Shown: piece after piece, positions 24,425 to 34,884 of the stretch
How positions within the stretch are numbered: the first letter of the stretch is position 1
Layout: the number at the start of each line of letters is the position of its first letter
NCBI RefSeq assembly: GCF_030412785.1
Contig: NZ_CP125296.1
Coordinates: 62,001-126,000, forward strand
Reading direction: 5' to 3'
Source: Paraburkholderia sabiae
GTDB taxonomy: Bacteria > Pseudomonadota > Gammaproteobacteria > Burkholderiales > Burkholderiaceae
DNA: 64,000 bases
Notes under the pieces: generated by a model
Database searches by the model: none
What the model was told of the DNA's origin: nothing
The model's input: only the letters and a program-made list of their open reading frames with translations
Position numbers and translations under genes: made by a program

Positions 24425-27357
24425 GCTCGATCATCGCTTCACTGCAACGTGCTTTTGAATATCTGTCGCAGGATCTGTTGCGCCGTGTCGAAATCCGCTA
24501 CCGGCTGATTACCGCGTTCATCCTGCTGTCGCTGCTGCCCGTTCTCATTTCGGGCTACATATCGTACGCGGAGTCGACAGCGGCCATCAAAGAGAAGGCC
24601 GAGATCTTTTCGAAGGAAGTGGTCAAGCAGGTGTCGCGCAACGTCGTGCTGCGCATGGAGCAGATCGAGACGGAAAGCAGCCTGCTCGTGCTGTCCGATC
24701 AGGTTCAGGCCGCGCTGATGAAAGTCGCGAATGGCAACGCGAAGGAACAGAGCGAAGCGCGCCAGGACATGACGCGGCTGCTTCTCGATCACTACGGCTC
24801 GGTCGATTTCATCAACGAGAAGTACCTGCTCGACGACCACGACCGGATCATGGACACGCAGGCGTTCTCGCAACTGACGCGCGGCGTGATGCGCTTCGTC
24901 AGGCAGGCGCCCGATCACAACGGACGCCCTTACTGGGGCAGCTACGACAACGGCGTCGGCCAGCAGAATCTGGGGATGGTGCGCGCCGTCATCGGCAAGA
25001 GCAACAACCGGCGGCTCGGCAATCTGGTGCTGGTGATTCGCCCCGAACATTTCTCGACGATTTTCAACGACGTCGCATCGGGCACGGGCACACAGATCTG
25101 CGTGGTCGACATGCGCACCAACAAGCTGATCGTGCGCGCCGACGACACGTCCGCCAGTGCGGACACGACAGTCGCGCCCAGCCTGATCGACAGGATCACG
25201 CACAACAACGAGGCGCTCGGCGAGCCGAACGGCTTCGTCAGTTACGAGGGCAAGGACCGCGCGGGCTATTTCGCGGCGTACACGCGGATTCCCGGCACGA
25301 CGTGGTTCGTCGTCAGCACGATCCCGGAAAAGAAGCTGACGGCCGAAGCGCAATCCGTGCGCAACCAGATCGTGCTGGTCGGCATTTCGGGTTTCCTGCT
25401 GTCCATCTTCTTCGCGTACTTCATCTCGCACAGCATTTCGGCGCCGCTGAAAAACCTCGTGCGCAAGATGCACGACACGGGCAGCGATGCAGGCGCCGAA
25501 GCCGACGCGCTCGCCGAAGAAGCGACTGTCGACGGCAACGGCCAGGACGAACTGGGCCGGCTCGAAGCGCGTTTCGAAAGAATGCGCGCGGCCATCCGGC
25601 AGAAGATCCACAAGATCAACGAGATCAACGCGTCGCTCGAACAGACCGTGGCCGAACGCACGGCAGAACTCGTCAGCCGTGAGCTGGAGTCGCGCACGCT
25701 GATCGAAAATTCGCCGGACACGATCACGCGCTACGACCGCGACCTGCGCCGCACGTATGCGAACCCGGCGTTCTGCGCGTCGGCGGGACGCAGCCTCAGC
25801 GAAGCGCTCGGCAAGCGGCCTTCGGAGATACCCGGCGGCACGAACGCGCTGATCTACGAGCGCAAGATCAACGAGGCGATTTCGAGCGGCAAGAGCGGGC
25901 AGTTCGAACTGCGCTGGCTCAGCAAGGACGGCCAGGAGCAGTGCTCGCATATCCGCCTCACGCCGGAGATCGATCCGTCGGGCAACGTGAATTCGGTGCT
26001 CGCCGTGGGACGCGACCTGTCGGACCGGATGGCGTTCGAAGCCGCGATCTGGCAGCAGGCCAACTTCGACACGCTGACGCAACTGCCGAACCGGCAGATG
26101 TTCCAGAACCGTCTCGAACAGGAAGCGAAGATCGCACAGCGCTCCGGACATCGGATGGCCTTGATGCTGATCGATCTGGACCGCTTCAAGGAAGTCAACG
26201 ACTCGCTCGGACACGACACGGGCGACACGCTGCTGATCGAAGCCGCGCGGCGCATCACCTCGTGCGTGCGTGAAACGGACACGGTCGCGCGTCTGGGTGG
26301 CGACGAGTTCACCGTGATCCTGCCGGATATCGACAACGCGGGCAGCATCGAGCGGATCGCGCGTTCGATCATCGCCACGCTGTGCGAGCCGTTCGCGCTC
26401 GGACCGGACGAAGCGTTCATTTCGGCGAGCATCGGCGTCACGGTGTATCCCGACGACGCGCGCGAACTCGATGTGCTCTTCAAGAACGCCGATCAGGCGA
26501 TGTACGCGGCGAAGAACGCGGGCCGCAATCGCCTGAACTACTTCACGCCTGACTTGCAGGTCGCGGCGGAAAAGCGCCTGCGTCTGACGAGCGATCTGCG
26601 CACCGCGTTGCCGCACGAACAGTTCCGCCTCTACTACCAGCCGATCGTCGATCTTGCGACGGGCGACATCTTCAAGGCCGAGGCGCTGATCCGCTGGCTG
26701 CATCCCGAGCGCGGCATGGTCAGCCCGCTCGACTTCATCCCGCTCGCGGAAGACACGGGCCTGATCGTGCCGATCGGCGACTGGGTGTTCAGGCAAGCCG
26801 TGCAGCAGGCGAAGCTGTGGCGCACGCGTTTTCATCCGTCGTTCCAGATCAGCGTGAACATGTCGCCCGTACAGATTCGCCAGGACAATCAGCTCGGCAC
26901 GCAATGGTCCGACTATCTGACGCGCGAAGGGATGCCGGGACAGAGCGTGGCGATTGAAATCACGGAAGGCCTGTTGCTGCACGCCGACCCGGACATCGAC
27001 GAGCGCCTCGCGACGTTCCGCAACGCGGGCATCCGCATTTCGATCGACGACTTCGGCACGGGGTATTCGTCGCTCGCGTATCTGAAACGCTTCGACATCG
27101 ACTTCCTGAAGATCGACCGGTCTTTCGTGCAGAACCTGGGTTTCGACGCGGACAATCAGGCGCTGTGCGAAGCGATGGTCGTGCTCGCGCACAAGCTCGG
27201 GTTGAAGGTGATCGCGGAAGGCGTCGAAACGGTCGAGCAGCGTGACTTTCTGACGGCTGTCGGTTGCGACTTTGCGCAAGGCTATCTGTATTCACAACCG
27301 GTTCCGGCCGATCAGTTCGAGGCGCTCGTGTGGCCGCGTATCGAGGCAAGCATTTGA
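24421..27357 (+). CDS. Membrane sensor with Cache, HAMP-like, PAS, GGDEF and EAL domains
   Basis: A 978-residue c-di-GMP enzyme. TM1 lies near 28-47, a periplasmic Cache-type sensor near 50-310, TM2 near 314-336, then a HAMP-like linker, a PAS domain (about 420-540, ENSPDTITRYDRDLRRTYANPAF), GGDEF and EAL. The GGDEF motif is intact (RLGGDEF near 627) with an inhibitory RxxD site (RETD) five residues upstream. EAL is also intact: KAEALIRW near 755, DDFGTGYSS, IAEGVETVEQ. It may therefore make and break c-di-GMP. It is coupled by a 4-bp overlap to the solute-binding lipoprotein, which probably supplies the ligand signal to the periplasmic domain. Confidence 0.93.
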   Translation: MSSIIASLQRAFEYLSQDLLRRVEIRYRLITAFILLSLLPVLISGYISYAESTAAIKEKAEIFSKEVVKQVSRNVVLRMEQIETESSLLVLSDQVQAALMKVANGNAKEQSEARQDMTRLLLDHYGSVDFINEKYLLDDHDRIMDTQAFSQLTRGVMRFVRQAPDHNGRPYWGSYDNGVGQQNLGMVRAVIGKSNNRRLGNLVLVIRPEHFSTIFNDVASGTGTQICVVDMRTNKLIVRADDTSASADTTVAPSLIDRITHNNEALGEPNGFVSYEGKDRAGYFAAYTRIPGTTWFVVSTIPEKKLTAEAQSVRNQIVLVGISGFLLSIFFAYFISHSISAPLKNLVRKMHDTGSDAGAEADALAEEATVDGNGQDELGRLEARFERMRAAIRQKIHKINEINASLEQTVAERTAELVSRELESRTLIENSPDTITRYDRDLRRTYANPAFCASAGRSLSEALGKRPSEIPGGTNALIYERKINEAISSGKSGQFELRWLSKDGQEQCSHIRLTPEIDPSGNVNSVLAVGRDLSDRMAFEAAIWQQANFDTLTQLPNRQMFQNRLEQEAKIAQRSGHRMALMLIDLDRFKEVNDSLGHDTGDTLLIEAARRITSCVRETDTVARLGGDEFTVILPDIDNAGSIERIARSIIATLCEPFALGPDEAFISASIGVTVYPDDARELDVLFKNADQAMYAAKNAGRNRLNYFTPDLQVAAEKRLRLTSDLRTALPHEQFRLYYQPIVDLATGDIFKAEALIRWLHPERGMVSPLDFIPLAEDTGLIVPIGDWVFRQAVQQAKLWRTRFHPSFQISVNMSPVQIRQDNQLGTQWSDYLTREGMPGQSVAIEITEGLLLHADPDIDERLATFRNAGIRISIDDFGTGYSSLAYLKRFDIDFLKIDRSFVQNLGFDADNQALCEAMVVLAHKLGLKVIAEGVETVEQRDFLTAVGCDFAQGYLYSQPVPADQFEALVWPRIEASI

Positions 27358-27370
27358 CGAACGAGACGGC

Positions 27371-27405
27371 GTGGTCGCGCTTTATTGCTTGACGCGCGCG
27401 ACCAC
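27371..27405. terminator. Hairpin between convergent genes (possible terminator)
   Basis: GTGGTCGCGC (27371-27380) pairs perfectly with GCGCGACCAC (27396-27405) over a 15-nt loop. It lies 14 bp after the GGDEF-EAL stop and overlaps the last codons of the convergent DUF4410 gene. No T-run follows, so it would be an imperfect terminator. Confidence 0.35.
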
Positions 27406-28038
27406 GGTGTCGGCGACCTGAGACGCAGCCTGTTTGATGTCGGCCTGTTCGTCGTTGCCGGCCATCACGTAGCGCGCCGCCGCGACATACGGATTCAGCT
27501 TGATGATCGCGCCGGGCGCGTGCTTGTCGGACTGACCTTCGATGGTCTGATAAAGCGGCGCGGGCGATTCGACGGGCAACGTATCGATGGCGACGGCCAG
27601 TTCGATCTTGCCCTGTCCCGCGCCGAAACCCACGACGGCGCGCCGCACGCGATTGCCTTCGTCGACGGCCAGAAACACGCCGCGCACCAGCCAGCCTTGC
27701 GCGGGCAGCGGCGCGCCGGCGGGAAGACGGCGCGCATCGATGCCGCCGCGCTGCAGATCGCCGATCAGCGTTTCCGACATGCTCGCGACCAGCGCCTGCG
27801 ACTTCTTCTGCGGATCCTGCTCCGACAGATGCAGCGGCGACAGACTGCCCGCAAGGCGACGCGCGCGGCTCAAGCGGCTTTGATCGGGCGTGATGTTGGC
27901 GGCGTCGAGTTCGAAATCCGACACGTAGACGACGGGCGCTGGCCCTGACGCTAAGCCGCTCTGCTGGCCCGAAGCAGCGGACGCGAACGCAGCGAACCAC
28001 AACGCTGCAACAAAGCCCTTCCACCGTCGATTGTTCAT
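27382..28038 (-). CDS. DUF4410 domain-containing secreted protein
   Basis: A 218-residue protein of unknown function. It has a cleavable signal (MNNRRWKGFVAALWFAAFASAASGQQ) and the DUF4410 pattern: VVYVSDFELDAANI, ALVASMSETLIGDLQRGGIDARRLP, GWLVRGVFLAVDEGNRVRRAVVGFGAGQGKIELAV and a helical C-terminus. Start 28038 has AGGAGA upstream; the longer frame to 28122 has none. Family members are periplasmic or lipoprotein-like; partners are unknown. It stands alone, divergent from the Mo-hydroxylase operon. Confidence 0.85.
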   Translation of the reverse strand: MNNRRWKGFVAALWFAAFASAASGQQSGLASGPAPVVYVSDFELDAANITPDQSRLSRARRLAGSLSPLHLSEQDPQKKSQALVASMSETLIGDLQRGGIDARRLPAGAPLPAQGWLVRGVFLAVDEGNRVRRAVVGFGAGQGKIELAVAIDTLPVESPAPLYQTIEGQSDKHAPGAIIKLNPYVAAARYVMAGNDEQADIKQAASQVADTVVARVKQ

Positions 28039-28267
28039 CGCTGTCTCCTGATCGTGGCGATCATGCGGAAACTGTTTGCGCCATCGACGAATATACGCCG
28101 GCTGCGCTGAAATCACCGACAAAGCCGCGCTTCACATCCGCAGAATCAGGCAAGACTTTCAGAGTTTCTGGACAACAGAAGCGGCCCGCTTTGCGCCACA
28201 CTCCGACACGCAGCCGCGCAACGCTGTGCAGCGCGCGCGCATAACCAGAACCAACTCGGAGTTATCG

Positions 28268-28729
28268 ATGTCCACCACTCTGATTCTCAACGGGAAGTCC
28301 ACGACGCTGGACGCCGATCCCAACATGCCGCTGCTCTGGGCCATCCGCGAAGTCGCGGGCCTGCACGGCACGAAATTCGGCTGCGGCATGGCGCAGTGCG
28401 GCGCGTGCACGGTGCATCTGGAAGGACAGCCTATCCGCTCGTGCGTCACGCCGCTGTCGGCGGTAGAAGGCCGCCACATCACGACGATCGAAGGCTTGCA
28501 GGGCAAACCCGCGAAAGCCGTGCAGGCCGCGTGGGTGAAGCTGCAAGTCCCGCAGTGCGGCTACTGTCAGTCCGGACAGATCATGTCCGCAGCCGCGCTG
28601 CTCGCGCAAAACCCCAAGCCGACGGACGCCGACATCGACGCCGCGATGAGCGGCAACATCTGCCGCTGTGCGACCTACACGCGGATTCGCGCAGCGATCC
28701 ACGACGCCGCCGGCACGATTCAGGGGTGA
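28268..28729 (+). CDS. (2Fe-2S)-binding subunit of a molybdenum hydroxylase (IorA-like)
   Basis: The 153-residue small subunit of a xanthine dehydrogenase-family enzyme. The plant-ferredoxin cluster ligands are in [18 protein letters not shown] plus RSCVTP; the second, all-helical cluster domain has QCGYCQSGQ and [12 protein letters not shown]. It passes electrons from the molybdopterin subunit encoded 4 bp downstream. The layout of small plus large subunit without an FAD subunit is that of isoquinoline 1-oxidoreductase and periplasmic aldehyde oxidases. The start at 28268 follows the family; the frame is open further upstream. Confidence 0.93.
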   Translation: MSTTLILNGKSTTLDADPNMPLLWAIREVAGLHGTKFGCGMAQCGACTVHLEGQPIRSCVTPLSAVEGRHITTIEGLQGKPAKAVQAAWVKLQVPQCGYCQSGQIMSAAALLAQNPKPTDADIDAAMSGNICRCATYTRIRAAIHDAAGTIQG

Positions 28730-28732
28730 GCG

Positions 28733-30925
28733 ATGACGACCGATACCGTTGACATCCAGCGCCCGGCGCGGCGCTCGTTTCTGAAAGGCGCGGGCACGGT
28801 GGCCGCAGTTGCGCTGACCATCGGCTTCGAATGGACCGTGACGTCCCGGCGCGCGATCGCGGCGCAAGCGCCAGGCGCTGCGTTCGCACCGAACGCCTTC
28901 CTGCGCGTCGGCCCCGACGACAGCGTGACCGTGATCGCGAAGCACGTCGAAATGGGCCAGGGCGCTTACACCGGGATCGCGACGATCGTCGCGGAAGAAC
29001 TCGATGCGGACTGGTCGCACGTGCGCGTCGAAAGCGCGCCCGCCGATGCGAAGCGCTACGCGAATCTCGCGTTCGGCACGATCCAGGGCACGGGCGGCAG
29101 TTCGGCGATGGCCAATTCGTGGATGCAGCTGCGCGAAGCCGGCGCGAAAGCGCGTGCGATGCTCGTGACGGCGGCGGCACAGCAATGGAAAGTGCCCGCG
29201 TCAGACTTGCGAACCGAGCGCGGCGTCGTCTATCACGATGCGAGCGGAAAGCATGCGACGTATGGCTCGCTGACTTCGGCGGCAGCGTCGTTGCCTGTAC
29301 CGGATAACGTAACGCTGAAGGATCCGAAGAACTTCAAGCTGATCGGCAGCCAGGCGCCGCGCGTCGACGTGCCGCCCAAGACCGACGGCACCGCGCAGTT
29401 CACGCTCGACGTGACGTTCCCCGGCATGCTCGTCGCCGTGATCCAGCGGCCGCCGCAATTCGGCGCGACGGTCCGTTCGTTCGATGCATCGGCGGCGAAA
29501 GCGGTGCCCGGCGTCGTGAAGGTCGTGCAGGTGCCGCGCGGCGTCGCGGTCGTCGGGAAGAGCTTCTGGGCCGCGAAACAGGGCCGCGATGCGTTGAAGG
29601 TGGACTGGGACGATACGAACGCCGAGAAGCGCAGTTCGGCGGACATCATGGCCGAGTATCGCAAGGCCGCCGACAAGCCCGGTCTGCCCGCACGCACGGA
29701 AGGCGACGCGGCGAAGGCGATCCAGGGCGCGGCGCGCAAGATCTGCGCGAGCTACGAATTCCCGTACCTCGCGCACGCGCCGATGGAACCGCTCGACGCC
29801 GTCGTCAAGCTGACGGCCAATAGCTGCGAAATCTGGGCAGGCGACCAGTTCCAGACCGTCGATCAGGCGAACGCCGCTCGCGTCGCGGGTCTGCAGCCGC
29901 AGCAGGTCAGCATCCACACGCTGTATGCGGGCGGCAGCTTCGGACGGCGCGCGAATCCGGGTTCGGACTACATCGCCGAAGCCGTGTCGATCGCGAAGGC
30001 GCTCGGCGCGAACGGCACGCCCGTCAAGCTGCAATGGACGCGCGAAGACGACATCCACGGCGGCCTGTATCGCCCGATGTATTTTCACAAGCTCGAAGCG
30101 GGCCTGTCGCGCGATGGCAAGCTCGTCGGCTGGCAGCATCGGATCGTCGGGCAGTCGATCGTCGCCGATACGCCGTTCTCGGGGTTGATCAAGAACGGGA
30201 TCGACGGGACGTCGGTGGAAGGCGCGGCGAACATCGCGTATGCGATTCCGAACCTCTCCGTCGAACTGTCGACGATGCGCACAGGCGTGCCCGTTCTCTG
30301 GTGGCGCGTCGTGGGCAGTTCGCACACGGCGTTCGCGGTGGAAGCGTTCATCGACGAAGCGGCTCACGCGGCTGGAAAAGACCCGTATCAGTTCCGGCGC
30401 GATCTGCTCGAACACGAGCCGCGCATGCGCGGCGTGCTCGATCTCGCCGCGCAGAAAGCAGGCTGGAGCAATGCGCCGCTGCCGTCTGGAAAGGGACGCG
30501 GCATTGCCGTAGCCGAAGCGTTCAAGACCTTCGTCGCGCAGGTCGCCGAAGTGTCCGTCGACAAGGATGGCAAGGTGAAGGTCGATCGCGTGGTTTGTGC
30601 GGTGGATTGCGGGACGGCGATCAATCCGGACGTGATTGCGGCACAGGTCGAAGGCGGTATCGGCTTCGGTCTGGGCGCAGCACTGTACGGCGCGATCACG
30701 CTGAAGGACGGCCGCATCGAGCAGAACAACTTCGACGGCTATCGCGTGCTGCGAATCGACGCGATGCCGAAAGTCGAGGTGCACATCGTTCAGTCGACGT
30801 TGCCACCGACGGGTATCGGCGAGCCGGGTGTCGCGCCTGTCGGTCCCGCTGTCGCGAATGCGATTTTTGCGGCGACGGGCAAGCGGGTCTATGCGCTGCC
30901 GTTCTCGACGGAGAACCTCGCCTAA
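28733..30925 (+). CDS. Molybdopterin-binding subunit, xanthine dehydrogenase family (IorB-like), Tat-exported
   Basis: A 730-residue catalytic subunit. The N-terminus has a twin-arginine signal ([22 protein letters not shown]), so the assembled enzyme is probably periplasmic. Cofactor-binding stretches include [50 protein letters not shown] and the catalytic Glu in [19 protein letters not shown]. The substrate is probably an aldehyde or N-heterocycle. No cytochrome c subunit or XdhC-type maturation gene is adjacent, so the electron acceptor is encoded elsewhere. Confidence 0.92.
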   Translation: MTTDTVDIQRPARRSFLKGAGTVAAVALTIGFEWTVTSRRAIAAQAPGAAFAPNAFLRVGPDDSVTVIAKHVEMGQGAYTGIATIVAEELDADWSHVRVESAPADAKRYANLAFGTIQGTGGSSAMANSWMQLREAGAKARAMLVTAAAQQWKVPASDLRTERGVVYHDASGKHATYGSLTSAAASLPVPDNVTLKDPKNFKLIGSQAPRVDVPPKTDGTAQFTLDVTFPGMLVAVIQRPPQFGATVRSFDASAAKAVPGVVKVVQVPRGVAVVGKSFWAAKQGRDALKVDWDDTNAEKRSSADIMAEYRKAADKPGLPARTEGDAAKAIQGAARKICASYEFPYLAHAPMEPLDAVVKLTANSCEIWAGDQFQTVDQANAARVAGLQPQQVSIHTLYAGGSFGRRANPGSDYIAEAVSIAKALGANGTPVKLQWTREDDIHGGLYRPMYFHKLEAGLSRDGKLVGWQHRIVGQSIVADTPFSGLIKNGIDGTSVEGAANIAYAIPNLSVELSTMRTGVPVLWWRVVGSSHTAFAVEAFIDEAAHAAGKDPYQFRRDLLEHEPRMRGVLDLAAQKAGWSNAPLPSGKGRGIAVAEAFKTFVAQVAEVSVDKDGKVKVDRVVCAVDCGTAINPDVIAAQVEGGIGFGLGAALYGAITLKDGRIEQNNFDGYRVLRIDAMPKVEVHIVQSTLPPTGIGEPGVAPVGPAVANAIFAATGKRVYALPFSTENLA

Positions 30926-30955
30926 GGAGGCTCGCCAACGCCTTCAACCGGCGAT

Positions 30956-30984
30956 GATGCGGCGGGCAGCAAGCCCGCCGCATC
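30956..30984. terminator. Bidirectional terminator hairpin
   Basis: GATGCGGCGGGC (30956-30967) and GCCCGCCGCATC (30973-30984) form a perfect 12-bp stem around the loop AGCAA. It lies between the convergent Mo-hydroxylase and DUF4148 genes. Flanking T-runs are weak, but the stem is very stable. Confidence 0.75.
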
Positions 30985-30992
30985 GCACTTCA

Positions 30993-31316
30993 TTACTGCC
31001 CGAAGAAAACCGGCTTCGGATTGCCGTCCGTCGACGGCGACGCCGGCGCGCCCATCTGCATCGTGCCGCTCGGCGAGACGCCGCCTACGGCTGTCTGTTC
31101 CATCGGTTGCCCGCCCGACACCCTGGCTTCGGCTGCCTGGATATCCGCGGGATAGGAAGCGTCATCGCCTACGGGACGATAGCCCGCCTGTTCGACGCGT
31201 TGCAGATCATCGCGAACCTGCGCGCGCGTGGCCTGGCCCTGGTCGGCCTGAGCGAAGGAAAGTGCCGGCGCAGCCAGCGCACACGATACGACTACGGCTT
31301 GAATCAGTGCTTTCAT
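30993..31316 (-). CDS. DUF4148 domain-containing secreted protein
   Basis: A 107-residue periplasmic protein typical of Burkholderiaceae. It has a signal peptide MKALIQAVVVSCALAAPALSFAQ, then the DUF4148 signature TRAQVRDDLQRVEQAGYRPVGDDASYPADIQAAEARV. The tail is rich in Gly, Ser and Pro. Function is unknown. It ends against the shared terminator and has its promoter in the 361-bp gap that also serves the RND efflux operon. Confidence 0.9.
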   Translation of the reverse strand: MKALIQAVVVSCALAAPALSFAQADQGQATRAQVRDDLQRVEQAGYRPVGDDASYPADIQAAEARVSGGQPMEQTAVGGVSPSGTMQMGAPASPSTDGNPKPVFFGQ

Positions 31317-31677
31317 GATGGTTCACCTGCATGTGAGTCCTCGACCAGCGCCACATCCACAGATGTGGCCCCAATGCCCTTCGCCGCCTTTCCCTGCTTG
31401 TCGGTTTCGGTCCCGTCAGCCGTGCGGCTGCCGTTCGCAAAGGGTTAACGCCATTGTGTGCACTGAGTGCTGACCTAACCCTGTCTCTCACATGACAAAT
31501 CGGTCATTTACGCAAACGACATCGTTTCGAGCCCTTTATGCTCGGCGCCAGATGTCAAATTCGTAATGTCACAGTCACCGACGAGTAAGTGCCCCGCCGC
31601 CACACTGCGATCCCATGAAAGGTTCGGGCGCGATCCGCGTTCGGGCAATCCGGCAGATCATCGTCCAAGGAAACGTC
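31317..31677. other. 361-bp divergent promoter region (DUF4148 / RND efflux)
   Basis: No gene. Three small inverted repeats are seen: CCACAT (31351) with ATGTGG (31363), AGGGTTA (31441) with TAACCCT (31476), and ATGAC (31492) with GTCAT (31503). Any may be part of an operator for the efflux operon, but no regulator gene adjoins the region. Confidence 0.4.
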
Positions 31678-34600
31678 ATGTGGATCGTCAAACTCGCGCT
31701 GCGGCGGCCTTACACGTTCGTCGTGCTGGCCGTGCTGCTCTTCATCATCGGGCCGCTCGCGATCCTGCGCACGCCGACGGACATCTTCCCGAACATCAAT
31801 ATTCCCGTCGTCAGCATCGTCTGGTCGTATAACGGCTTTTCCGCCGAAGACATGGCGCACCGGATCACGTCGAACTACGAGCGCGCGCTCACCACCGACG
31901 TCGACGATATCGAACACATCGAATCGCAATCGCTGAACGGCGTGGCCGTCGTGAAGGTGTTCTTCCATCCGGGCGCGGACATCAACCGCGCAATCGCCCA
32001 GGCCGCGTCGAACTCCGCGTCGATCCTGCGCGTGCTGCCGCCAGGCACGCTGCCGCCGAACATCATCACGTACAACGCATCGACGGTGCCTGTGCTGCAA
32101 CTGGGTTTGTCGAGCAATACGCTGCCAGAACAGACGCTCTACGATCTCGGCAACAGCTTCATCCGCACGCAGCTCGCGACGATTCAGGGCGCCGCCGTGC
32201 CGCTGCCGTACGGCGGCAAGATTCGCCAGATCGTCGTTGAACTCGATCCGAAAGCGCTGCAGGCAAAAGGCCTCGCTCCCGCCGATGTCGTCAACGCCGT
32301 CAACGCGCAAAACCTGATTCTGCCAGGCGGCACCGCGAAGATCGGCTCGCGCGAATACAACGTCGAAATGAACGGCAGCACGAGCACGGTCGCGGCGCTC
32401 AACAATCTGCCCATCAAGACGGTGAACGGCAGCGTGGTCTATGTGCGCGACGTCGCGCATGTGATCGACGGCTATGCGCCGCAAACGAATATCGTGCGCA
32501 GCGACGGCAAGCGCGCGGCGCTGCTGCAAATCGAAAAAACGGGCAGCGCGTCGACGCTCACGATCATCCAGCAGGTCAAGGCGATGCTGCCGAAGATCGC
32601 CGCCGGTCTGCCGGGCGCGCTGAAGATCACGCCGCTCTCCGATCAGTCCGTGTTCGTGAAGTCGGCGGTTTCGGGCGTGGTGCGCGAGGCGTTGATTGCC
32701 GCGTGCCTCACGGCCGCGATGATCCTGCTGTTTCTCGGTAGCTGGCGCGCGACGTTGATCATCGCCGTGTCGATTCCGCTTGCCGTGCTGACGTCATTGA
32801 TTGCGCTGGCCGCGCTCGGGCAGACGATCAACATCATGACGCTCGGCGGACTCGCGCTCGCGGTCGGCATACTCGTCGACGATGCGACCGTGGCCATCGA
32901 AAACATCACGCATCACCTCGAAAAAGGCGAGGCGCTGCACGATGCGATTTTGAACGGCTCCGGTGAAATCGCCGTGCCGACGTTCGTCTCGACGCTGTCG
33001 ATCTGCATCGTGTTCGTGCCGATGTTTTTGCTGTCGGGCGTCGCGCGTTATCTGTTCGTGCCGCTCGCGGAAGCGGTGGTGTTCGCGATGTGCGCTTCAT
33101 ACTTTTTCTCGCGCACGCTGATTCCGACGCTCGCGATGTATCTGATGCGCGCGCCGTCGAAAAACGGTCACAACGCGCAAGGCCGCTTTGCGATTTTCGC
33201 GCACTTTCAGGCGCGTTTCGAACAGCACTTCGAAGCGTTGCGCCACGGCTATCACAACGTGCTGCAACGCGCGATCGCGAGCCGCCGGCGCTTCATCCCC
33301 GTTTATCTCGCGCTGTGTTTCGCGTCGCTCGCGCTGATTCCGTTTGCGGGCCGCGACTTCTTCCCCGCTGTCGATACGGGCGAAATCAAGCTGCATCTGC
33401 GCGCGCCGACGGGCACGCGTATCGAACAGACGGCGCGTATCACCGATGAAGTCGAAGCGAAAATTCGCAGCGTGATTCCGAAGTCGGAACAGGCGGCCGT
33501 GCTCGACAACATCGGCGTGCCTGTTAGCGGCATCAACCTGACGTACGACTCGTCGGACCCGATCGGTTCCGAAGACGCCGACATCCTCATTACGCTCACC
33601 CCAAATCACAAGCCGACGGCGCAATATGTCGCGCAGTTGCGCAACGTGCTCACGCAAGCGTTCCCGAGCGTGACCTTCGCGTTCCTGCCCGCCGATATCG
33701 TCAGCCAGATTCTGAACTTCGGTTTGCCCGCGCCGATCGACGTGCAGATCGTCGGCAACAAGCTCGAACAGAATCGCGTCGTCGCGAACAAGCTGCTCGC
33801 GCAGATGCGCGGCGTGCGCGGTCTCGTCGATGCGCGCATCCAACAACCCGGTGACGAACCGACCATCGATATCAACGTCGATCGCACGAAAGCGATTCAG
33901 GCTGGGCTCACGCAAAAAGATGTCGCGCAGAACATGCTGATCGCGCTGTCGGGCAGTTCGCAGACGACGCCGAATTTCTGGCTCGATCCGAAGAACGGCG
34001 TGAGTTATCCGCTGGTGACGGAAGTGCCGCAGTACGACATTCACTCGCTGCAAACGCTCACCAACATTCCGTTGACGACCGACAAGGTCAGCGTCAATCC
34101 GCAGAATCAGCTCGGCACGACGTCGCGCGCCACGCAGCAGGCCGTTGTCTCGCACTACAACGTGCAGCCCGTGCTCGACATTTTCGCGTCGACGCAAGGT
34201 CGCGATCTGGGCAGCGTCGCCAGCGACGTGACGAAGCTCGTCGATAACGCGCGTGCGCAGTTGCCGCCCGGTTCGTCGATCGTGATTCGCGGACAGGTGC
34301 AGTCGATGAACGAATCGTTCGCGGGTCTCGGCGCGGGTCTCGTTTTTGCAATCGCGCTCGTTTATCTGCTGATGGTCGTGAATTTTCAGTCGTGGCTCGA
34401 TCCGCTGATCATCATCAGCGGCTTGCCGGGTTCGCTTGCCGGCATCGCATGGATGCTGTTCGCCACGCACACAACACTCAGCGTGCCCGCGCTGACGGGC
34501 ACGATTCTGTGTATCGGCATCGCGACGGCGAACAGCATTCTCGTCATCAACACGGCGCGCGAATCGCTCGCGAACGGCATGGAGCCGCTCGCCGCCGCGC

Positions 34601-34875
34601 TCGATGCAGGCTTCAACCGTTTCCGCCCTGTCTTGATGACGGCGCTCGCGATGCTGATCGGCATGCTGCCGATGGCGCTCGGCCTCGGCGACTGCGGCGA
34701 ACAGAACGCGCCGCTCGGCCGCGCGGTGATCGGCGGGCTGGCGATCGGCACGGTGTCGACGCTGATGTTCGTGCCCGTCGTGTTCGGCCTGGTGCACGCG
34801 TGGCTCGCAAAGCGTCGCGCGAAGAAGGCCGCCGATGTCTCCGATCAGACCGACGTGACCACACACGCTCAATAA
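31678..34875 (+). CDS. RND efflux pump inner-membrane transporter
   Basis: A 1065-residue proton-driven RND pump (HAE1 type). It starts MWIVKLALRRPYTFVVLAVLLFI with the usual first span and PTDIFPNINIPVVSIVWSYNG. The proton-relay Asp pair is in ILVDDATVAIENITHHLEKG (fourth span). The second repeat begins near FIPVYLALCFASLALIPFAGRDFFPAVDTGEIKLHLRAPTG. It should trimerise and export toxic organic compounds with the adaptor and outer-membrane channel encoded next. The start at 31678 has AAGGA upstream; an earlier ATG at 31615 lacks family similarity. Confidence 0.94.
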   Translation: MWIVKLALRRPYTFVVLAVLLFIIGPLAILRTPTDIFPNINIPVVSIVWSYNGFSAEDMAHRITSNYERALTTDVDDIEHIESQSLNGVAVVKVFFHPGADINRAIAQAASNSASILRVLPPGTLPPNIITYNASTVPVLQLGLSSNTLPEQTLYDLGNSFIRTQLATIQGAAVPLPYGGKIRQIVVELDPKALQAKGLAPADVVNAVNAQNLILPGGTAKIGSREYNVEMNGSTSTVAALNNLPIKTVNGSVVYVRDVAHVIDGYAPQTNIVRSDGKRAALLQIEKTGSASTLTIIQQVKAMLPKIAAGLPGALKITPLSDQSVFVKSAVSGVVREALIAACLTAAMILLFLGSWRATLIIAVSIPLAVLTSLIALAALGQTINIMTLGGLALAVGILVDDATVAIENITHHLEKGEALHDAILNGSGEIAVPTFVSTLSICIVFVPMFLLSGVARYLFVPLAEAVVFAMCASYFFSRTLIPTLAMYLMRAPSKNGHNAQGRFAIFAHFQARFEQHFEALRHGYHNVLQRAIASRRRFIPVYLALCFASLALIPFAGRDFFPAVDTGEIKLHLRAPTGTRIEQTARITDEVEAKIRSVIPKSEQAAVLDNIGVPVSGINLTYDSSDPIGSEDADILITLTPNHKPTAQYVAQLRNVLTQAFPSVTFAFLPADIVSQILNFGLPAPIDVQIVGNKLEQNRVVANKLLAQMRGVRGLVDARIQQPGDEPTIDINVDRTKAIQAGLTQKDVAQNMLIALSGSSQTTPNFWLDPKNGVSYPLVTEVPQYDIHSLQTLTNIPLTTDKVSVNPQNQLGTTSRATQQAVVSHYNVQPVLDIFASTQGRDLGSVASDVTKLVDNARAQLPPGSSIVIRGQVQSMNESFAGLGAGLVFAIALVYLLMVVNFQSWLDPLIIISGLPGSLAGIAWMLFATHTTLSVPALTGTILCIGIATANSILVINTARESLANGMEPLAAALDAGFNRFRPVLMTALAMLIGMLPMALGLGDCGEQNAPLGRAVIGGLAIGTVSTLMFVPVVFGLVHAWLAKRRAKKAADVSDQTDVTTHAQ

Positions 34876-34884
34876 GGACTTGCC

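Noticed and set aside
24439..27279. 946-residue frame on the minus strand
   Set aside because: Antisense shadow of the GGDEF-EAL gene, which has complete domains.
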